This document shows, in pieces, positions 5,887 to 9,964 of a stretch of 9,964 nucleotides of DNA (the stretch's first letter is position 1; every line of letters starts with the position of its first letter). The notes beneath the pieces were generated by a model. That model worked only from the letters and a program-made list of their open reading frames with translations, did no database searches and was not told the origin of the DNA. Source of the DNA: Verrucomicrobiota bacterium (GTDB lineage Bacteria > Verrucomicrobiota > Verrucomicrobiia > Chthoniobacterales > UBA10450); NCBI GenBank assembly GCA_003219115.1, contig QHPN01000007.1, forward strand, positions 505-10,468, in the 5' to 3' direction. The position numbers and the translations under genes are program-made.

Positions 5887-7983
5887 ATGAAAACAACGAA
5901 CGCTCGCCACTTATTTCGCCCACTCATCGGAGTGGCTTTAGTTTGTGCCGCGGCAGTCGCGCTCTGCGCTGCAACCCGCGCTGACGCCGCCCAGCAGGCG
6001 CCATTTCCAGAGATATTCGTCGTCAACAGCACCGGCGACGGGGACGACGCCTTCCCTGGGGACGGCCAGTGCGAGACGGTAGTGGGTAACGGTGTGTGCA
6101 CGCTGCGCGCGGCGATTGAGGAAGCAAATGCTCACGCCGGCGGCGACGGCATCAGCTTCAGCATCCCTACGAGCGATCCGGGCTATAGCAACGGAATGTG
6201 GACGATCAACCTGAGCAGGGCGCTGCCGGATATAAGCGACAGCGTCAACATCAACGGACCTGGCGCCAACATGCTCACGCTTAACGGGGGTAGCCACCTT
6301 CTTCGTTTCTTCAACGTGACCACTTCAGGTACGGTAAACTTATCCGGGTTGGCCCTGGTAAACGGCGAAGTACTTGACGACAACGGCGGTGGTATTCAGA
6401 ACTACAATGCCGGCACGCTTAACGTTACGAACTGTAGTTTAGGGGCGATACTAGCATTGAGTGACAACACAGCTGTTGCTACCAGCGGGGGCGGCATCTA
6501 TAACCGCGCCGGTGGCACTGTCAATGTCATTAACACCGAACTCGCTGCCACCTCTGCCGATGGCGGTAATGGCGGTTGCATCTACAACGGCGGCACAGGC
6601 ACGATCCACGTCACCGATAGTACTCTAAGCGACAGCTACGCTTCGGCCAATGGCGTCACCGGCGCCGGCAATGGCGGCGCCGTTTACAACGCTGGCACAA
6701 TGACCATCACCAACACCACGATATATCTATTTGACGCTGATCTTACAAACGGCGGCGGAAACCCTGGCGGCAATGGCGGGGGCATTTACAACGGTGGCAC
6801 AATGACCGTCACAGGGAGCACGATATACCAGGCTCGCGCTGTTACTAACGGTGGCGGTATCTACAATGCCGATTTCGCTAGCCTCAATATCATCAACAGC
6901 ACAATCTATGGGAATGACGCTGCTGCTTTTCCGGCCGGACGTAACTTGGCGTCTGGCGGTGGCATTTACAATAGAGGTGCTCTGAACGTCAGTAATAGCA
7001 CGATCAGTGGCAATTCCGCGGACACAGCTGGCGGCGGGATTTACAATGACAGCCAAGCCACCGGGAACGTCACCGTTAAAAGTACCATCATCGCTAAAAA
7101 CATAGGAACCGGTTCTGACCCGGACGTTGCTGGATCTTTCACTTCACAGGGCTTCAACTTGGTCGGTAAGAACGATGGGAGCACAGGGCTCAATGCAACC
7201 ACTGACCTAACCGGAACGATTGCATCACCGCTTGACCCGAAGCTTGCTGCCAGCCTGCAAAACAACGGCGGACTTACCGGAACTGTAGCTTTACTATCCG
7301 GTAGCCCAGCTATCGATAAGGGAACTAGCACTACTATAACGGGCCTTCACTTAACTGCTGACCAACGCGGCGTAGGTTACTCGCGCACGATCAACAAATC
7401 TAATCCAAATGCCACCGGCGGGGATGGCACCGATATCGGCGCCTTTGAGTCTGGTGCACACATTAAGGCGGTCTCGCGCAAAACCCATGGAACGGCCGGG
7501 ATGTTTGATATCACCCTTCCCCTTACCGGGACAAAGGTCGGAGTGGAATGCCGCAAAGGTGGTTCTTCCCATGTTTTCACGGTCATCATCACTTTCCCGA
7601 CAGCGGTGACGGTCGAAAGTGTAAGTGTCACTCCCGATTCAAAGGCACCGGGCGCCACCGCCAGTGTAAGCAGCTCGAGCGTGAGCGGCCATCTAGTGAC
7701 GGTTTACCTGACCGGAGTATCCAATGCTCAAAGAATCGTCATTACCCTGTCCGGAGTCAGCGATGGGACCAACACCGGCGATGTGAGTGTTCCGATGGGA
7801 GTGCTCCTTGGCGATACCAACAACAACGGCTCGGTCACCTCCAACGATGTGACTCTGACCCAATCGAAAGTTGGCCAGGTTGTAAGCAAGACCACTTTTC
7901 GCGAGGACGTAACGCTCGATGGCTTGATCAATAGCACCGATGTTCAACAGGTGCAGTCGAAAGTCGGCAGCAAACTACCTTGA
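5887..7983 (+). CDS. Gene 5: secreted CSLREA / beta-helix / choice-of-anchor Q protein with C-terminal dockerin (698 aa)
   Basis: The order is signal peptide (MKTTNARHLFRP, hydrophobic core, likely cleavage near ADA at about 31-34), CSLREA domain (FVVNSTGDGDDAFPGDGQCE, CTLRAAIEE from 71), a long parallel beta-helix (about 115-420; many GGGIYN and NSTI/NTTI rungs), anchor Q (423 to about 521), a beta-sandwich-like segment (526 to about 640, with GVECRKGG) and a type I dockerin (642-698; loops DTNNNGSVTSND and DVTLDGLINSTD). It is the closest paralogue of gene 3, sharing the DLTGT and RTINKS anchor Q subtype. An alternative start at 5881 adds two residues (MI) but has poor Shine-Dalgarno spacing. 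It lies 37 bases after gene 4 with no copy of the 30-base element between them, so co-transcription is likely. It is predicted to be exported; binding partners are unknown and no cohesin is visible. Confidence 0.88.
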   Translation: MKTTNARHLFRPLIGVALVCAAAVALCAATRADAAQQAPFPEIFVVNSTGDGDDAFPGDGQCETVVGNGVCTLRAAIEEANAHAGGDGISFSIPTSDPGYSNGMWTINLSRALPDISDSVNINGPGANMLTLNGGSHLLRFFNVTTSGTVNLSGLALVNGEVLDDNGGGIQNYNAGTLNVTNCSLGAILALSDNTAVATSGGGIYNRAGGTVNVINTELAATSADGGNGGCIYNGGTGTIHVTDSTLSDSYASANGVTGAGNGGAVYNAGTMTITNTTIYLFDADLTNGGGNPGGNGGGIYNGGTMTVTGSTIYQARAVTNGGGIYNADFASLNIINSTIYGNDAAAFPAGRNLASGGGIYNRGALNVSNSTISGNSADTAGGGIYNDSQATGNVTVKSTIIAKNIGTGSDPDVAGSFTSQGFNLVGKNDGSTGLNATTDLTGTIASPLDPKLAASLQNNGGLTGTVALLSGSPAIDKGTSTTITGLHLTADQRGVGYSRTINKSNPNATGGDGTDIGAFESGAHIKAVSRKTHGTAGMFDITLPLTGTKVGVECRKGGSSHVFTVIITFPTAVTVESVSVTPDSKAPGATASVSSSSVSGHLVTVYLTGVSNAQRIVITLSGVSDGTNTGDVSVPMGVLLGDTNNNGSVTSNDVTLTQSKVGQVVSKTTFREDVTLDGLINSTDVQQVQSKVGSKLP
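7810..7980 (+). other. Type I dockerin domain coding segment of gene 5
   Basis: Residues 642-698 repeat the EF-hand-like pattern: DTNNNGSVTSND then DVTLDGLINSTD, each with a QSKVG helix end. The length, 57 residues, is identical to the gene 3 dockerin. Confidence 0.8.
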
Positions 7984-8259
7984 AGCCGATGCGATTTGGC
8001 GTCTCTGGGCGGCACTATGGCGGTTACCCAGAAGGCGCAATCTCATTTGGGACTCTCGAACGCGCCGGTCTAAACGGCGTTTTTTGCGCATCGTAAACGT
8101 GTATGAGAAACCGGCGCGGCGTTCGTGGGAACGCGGAAGCTTAAGAGAACTCGCGCTGAATTAGCTCCTTTCGGCGGAGCGTACTGTTTGCCCTGAGCAC
8201 GGTGGAAGCGGCTGCTTCAGCTGCTCCAGCCCTGGTTGCGACAATAAACCCCGCTTCCG
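7984..8259. other. Intergenic region with terminator and small hairpins, no gene
   Basis: Apart from the terminator at 8063-8085, I find no supportable gene here. Two further perfect hairpins lack T-runs: GCGTTC/GAACGC (8119-8134) and GCTCC/GGAGC (8164-8180). The stretch separates the gene 4-5 unit from gene 6. Confidence 0.5.
8063..8085 (+). terminator. Rho-independent terminator after gene 5
   Basis: CGCCG (8063-8067), a seven-base loop and CGGCG (8075-8079) are followed directly by TTTTTT (8080-8085). The GC-rich stem and T-run are the classic intrinsic form. It lies 80 bases after the gene 5 stop and before gene 6's own upstream element. Confidence 0.6.
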
Positions 8260-8289
8260 CATAACCTCGGGCCGAATTTGGGACAGTAC
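8260..8289 (+). promoter_or_regulatory. Conserved 30-base upstream element, copy 4 (gene 6)
   Basis: TAACCTCG and GGGACAGTAC lie at the standard spacing, followed by TGAACGG at offset +6. Gene 6 has a different N-terminal domain from genes 2-5, so keeping this element argues that it is a functional signal and not just part of a recent gene duplication. It ends 39 bases before the chosen start of gene 6. Confidence 0.6.
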
Positions 8290-8328
8290 ATGGGTGAACG
8301 GCTTCAGGCCGACTCAACAAACATTCGT

Positions 8329-8787
8329 ATGCAAAAGATTTCCTCTTCCGCCTCCGGGTTTTTCAACGTTCGTTCGTTGCTCGCCTTCAGCCTTTGTGGC
8401 GTGGCCGTTTTATTGGCAATAGCCAGTCTTGGGGGCCGTACCGGAAACGCTGCCGCGGCGACAATAACATCAGGCGCCAGGATTTACGTAACCACAACTG
8501 TCCAGAAGATTGGCGGCGTCGGCACCGGGGGCTGTTCGTTGCAGGAGGCCATTTATTCCTCCGTTCTCCACCAAAGCGTAATCGACGCGAATGGGATCGC
8601 GCACGGCATCGCCATTGATTGGACTGACCCGGACCATTTCATCCCCACGGACTGCGTGCCGGGCACAGGCAATAGTGACACCATCGTTCTGCCCGCCAGC
8701 GGAGTTTTCAATCTGAACAGTATTTGGACGGCGACGCTCACAACCCCTACGGCCCAACGGCGACCCCCATCATCTTTTCCACCATGA
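8329..8787 (+). CDS. Gene 6, N-terminal part: secreted CSLQEA-type beta-helix protein, frameshifted
   Basis: This 152-residue frame begins with a signal peptide (MQKISSSASGFFNVR, core SLLAFSLCGVAVLLAIASL, AAAA region near 41-44). A CSLREA-like domain follows: RIYVTTTVQKIGG, CSLQEAI at 69-74, then a Cys-containing DCVPGTGNSDTIVLPASGVF segment. After about FNLNSIW the sequence stops making family sense and ends in a low-complexity TLTTPTAQRRPPSSFPP tail at a TGA. The family sequence resumes in the frame one base back (NPYGPTATPIIF, then EGNGATL), so this is the front of a single gene broken by a one-base loss, a sequencing error or a programmed -1 shift. ATG 8329 is preferred to the earlier TTG 8278 and ATG 8290. 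It opens directly on the signal peptide, and TTG 8278 lies inside the upstream element. No Shine-Dalgarno sequence is visible. Confidence 0.7.
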   Translation: MQKISSSASGFFNVRSLLAFSLCGVAVLLAIASLGGRTGNAAAATITSGARIYVTTTVQKIGGVGTGGCSLQEAIYSSVLHQSVIDANGIAHGIAIDWTDPDHFIPTDCVPGTGNSDTIVLPASGVFNLNSIWTATLTTPTAQRRPPSSFPP

Positions 8788-9964
8788 CCATCGAAGGCAA
8801 CGGAGCAACTCTACAATGGACGGGAGGCAGCGCAAACGTGCGTATGTTTGCCGTCGGTCCCGCTTCGGTAACGATTAATCAAGACGGGCTAAATACGACG
8901 GTCTCGGGCACAGGCATTCTGACGCTGCGAGATGTCTATATTAAAGGCTTCCACGTGAAAGGGGGCGACGGCGGCGCCGGCGGCGGGGGCGGCATGGGTG
9001 CTGGTGGCGCAATCTACGTTCAAGACGGGGCCCTTGTAGTTGAGAATAGCACCTTCGACAGCAACCGCGCGGTCGGTGGAAACGGTGGTGCCGGTGGCTA
9101 CGGCGGTGGCGGCGGCCTTTGGGGCAGTGGCGGCGGCACCGGTCCATTTGGAGGTGGAGGCGGCGGTGGCTCAAAGGGTAATGGTGGGAAAGGCGACGCA
9201 GGGGGAGGTGGCGGCACAGTGTTTTCGGGTGGAAGAAGCGGAGTTGGTGGCCCTGGGGGATACCTTTTCGGTGGCCAGGGAGGGAACAACGGCCAAGTTG
9301 GTCAGGGTCCTGGCGGCGGTGGAGGCGGTGGCACCATATATGTTTGCGTGCCAGGCACGGGCGAGGAGTGCGATGGAAATGGTGGGAACGGAGCGTATGC
9401 CGGTGGCGGGGGTGGAGGTCCTGGAGACGGCGGCGGGGGCGGCTTCGGCGGCGGCGGCGGCGCGGGGGGCGTCGGTAACGGCGGCAATGGCGGATTTGGC
9501 GGCGGCGGCGGCTCGGCGCTTAGTCCTGGCAACGGCGGTGCCTTCGGTGGACATGCCGACCCTGAAAATGGTGGCGGCGGCGCCGGCCTGGGTGGCGCCA
9601 TTTTCAGCGACGGGGTAGGTGTCACGATTCGTAACAGCACGTTCTATAACAATTCTGCAGCGCAGGGCCTGGCCAACACGGCAGCTTGCAATTGTGGAAG
9701 CCCGGCCAGCAATGGCGACGGCGTCGGCGGAGCGGTTTTTTCGCGCAACGGTTCATTGACGCTAGTTGACGTGACGATCAGCGGCAATCAAAGCAGCGGC
9801 ACCGGCGGAGTCACCGGCTCGGGCGGGGGCGTTGTCGTTTACTCAGACTCTTCGGCTGCGTTTACCATTCAGGATACCCTCCTCGCGAATAATGGCGCGA
9901 GCGAATGCTTCTTCACCGGCAATGTAACAACTAGTGGCGTAGGAAACCTGGTCATGAGCAACGG
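8784..9964 (+). CDS. Gene 6, continuation (partial): glycine-rich beta-helix surface protein
   Basis: This frame is open from 8679 through the right edge with no stop. Family-like sequence (NPYGPTATPIIFSTMTIEGNGATL) begins upstream of the ATG at 8784, so the ATG is probably internal to the original gene. That ATG does overlap the TGA of the front part as ATGA, which could allow reinitiation. The product begins as a beta-helix (ILTLRDVYIKGF, GGAIYVQDG, NSTFDSNRA). It then runs through about 190 residues dominated by Gly-Gly-X and poly-Gly (about 9070-9600), and returns to helix rungs (GGAIFSDGVG, NSTFYNNSA, GGAVFSRNG, TISGNQS). The last visible part (LLANNGASECFFTGN...GNLVMSN) resembles the lead-in to a terminal anchor domain, which would lie outside the window. 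No catalytic motif is seen. Confidence 0.7.
   Translation, partial: MTIEGNGATLQWTGGSANVRMFAVGPASVTINQDGLNTTVSGTGILTLRDVYIKGFHVKGGDGGAGGGGGMGAGGAIYVQDGALVVENSTFDSNRAVGGNGGAGGYGGGGGLWGSGGGTGPFGGGGGGGSKGNGGKGDAGGGGGTVFSGGRSGVGGPGGYLFGGQGGNNGQVGQGPGGGGGGGTIYVCVPGTGEECDGNGGNGAYAGGGGGGPGDGGGGGFGGGGGAGGVGNGGNGGFGGGGGSALSPGNGGAFGGHADPENGGGGAGLGGAIFSDGVGVTIRNSTFYNNSAAQGLANTAACNCGSPASNGDGVGGAVFSRNGSLTLVDVTISGNQSSGTGGVTGSGGGVVVYSDSSAAFTIQDTLLANNGASECFFTGNVTTSGVGNLVMSN
8955..9600 (+). repeat. GGC/GGN-rich low-complexity tract encoding poly-Gly
   Basis: Dense irregular GGC, GGT and GGA codons encode GGxGG runs in gene 6, interspersed with single N, F, S, A and D residues. The mixed synonymous Gly codons show that it is not a pure trinucleotide expansion. 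The antisense strand reads as a proline-rich shadow. Confidence 0.75.

Noticed and set aside
7940..8164. 74-codon frame overlapping the end of gene 5
   Set aside because: It starts inside the dockerin coding region out of frame and crosses the terminator; its composition is not protein-like.
8119..8180. Hairpins at 8119-8134 and 8164-8180 as terminators or a small RNA
   Set aside because: The stems are short and lack T-runs; nothing else supports a transcript.
443..8289. The four 30-base elements as a CRISPR array or insertion-sequence ends
   Set aside because: They are kilobases apart, each just upstream of a gene start in the same orientation, with no spacers, transposase, paired inverted copies or target duplications.
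8278..8328. Start of gene 6 at TTG 8278 or ATG 8290
   Set aside because: TTG 8278 lies inside the conserved element, and both put a charged, non-signal-like stretch (GERLQADSTNIR) before the signal peptide; ATG 8329 fits better.
9098..9640. Proline-rich antisense frames opposite gene 6
   Set aside because: They are the complement of the glycine-rich tract (GGC/GGN read as GCC/NCC); the sense frame fits a known protein style and runs without a stop.

Overview
The window is bacterial and consists almost entirely of a same-strand (+) array of six related genes for secreted repeat proteins. No enzyme, transporter, RNA gene, insertion sequence or CRISPR array could be recognised. The proteins share a plan: Sec-type signal peptide, a CSLREA-type N-terminal domain (motif CTLRAAIE, or CSLQEAI in the last gene), a long right-handed parallel beta-helix built of Asn/Ser/Thr/Gly-rich rungs (NSTxSGN, GGGIYN), and a 'choice-of-anchor Q' domain (FNLIG...NNGGPT...SPAIDKG...TDQRG...GGDGTDIGAFE). 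Two of them add a beta-sandwich segment and a type I dockerin. This mix, moderate-to-high GC and mostly Shine-Dalgarno-less starts are typical of soil Verrucomicrobiota (Chthoniobacterales-like). That assignment is an inference from protein style, not from a marker gene.

Layout. 2-319: 3' end of gene 1 (anchor Q tail only). 502-1953: gene 2 (483 aa, no dockerin). 2062-4041: gene 3 (659 aa, with dockerin), followed at 4046-4084 by an orphan copy of the last codons of a dockerin-less paralogue. 4290-5849: gene 4 (519 aa, no dockerin). 5887-7983: gene 5 (698 aa, with dockerin), starting about 35 bases after gene 4 and probably co-transcribed with it. A likely terminator lies at 8063-8085. 8329 to the window edge: gene 6, a CSLQEA/glycine-rich beta-helix protein broken by a one-base frameshift near 8722-8787 and continuing in another frame past 9964.

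The most notable feature outside the genes is a 30-base element with 22 invariant positions (TAACCTCG, about 10 variable bases, GGGACAGTAC). It lies upstream of genes 2, 3, 4 and 6 and is absent before gene 5. It sits exactly 29 bases before the ATG of genes 2 and 4, 28 bases before the expected (mutated) start of gene 3, and 39 bases before gene 6. It may be the shared promoter or regulatory signal for this surface-protein family.

The genes look like a locally expanding and recombining family. C-termini alternate between a plain and a dockerin-bearing form, identity is patchy between copies, and one anchor Q tail has been left behind as a scar. The proteins are probably exported and displayed on or released from the cell; their ligand cannot be deduced.
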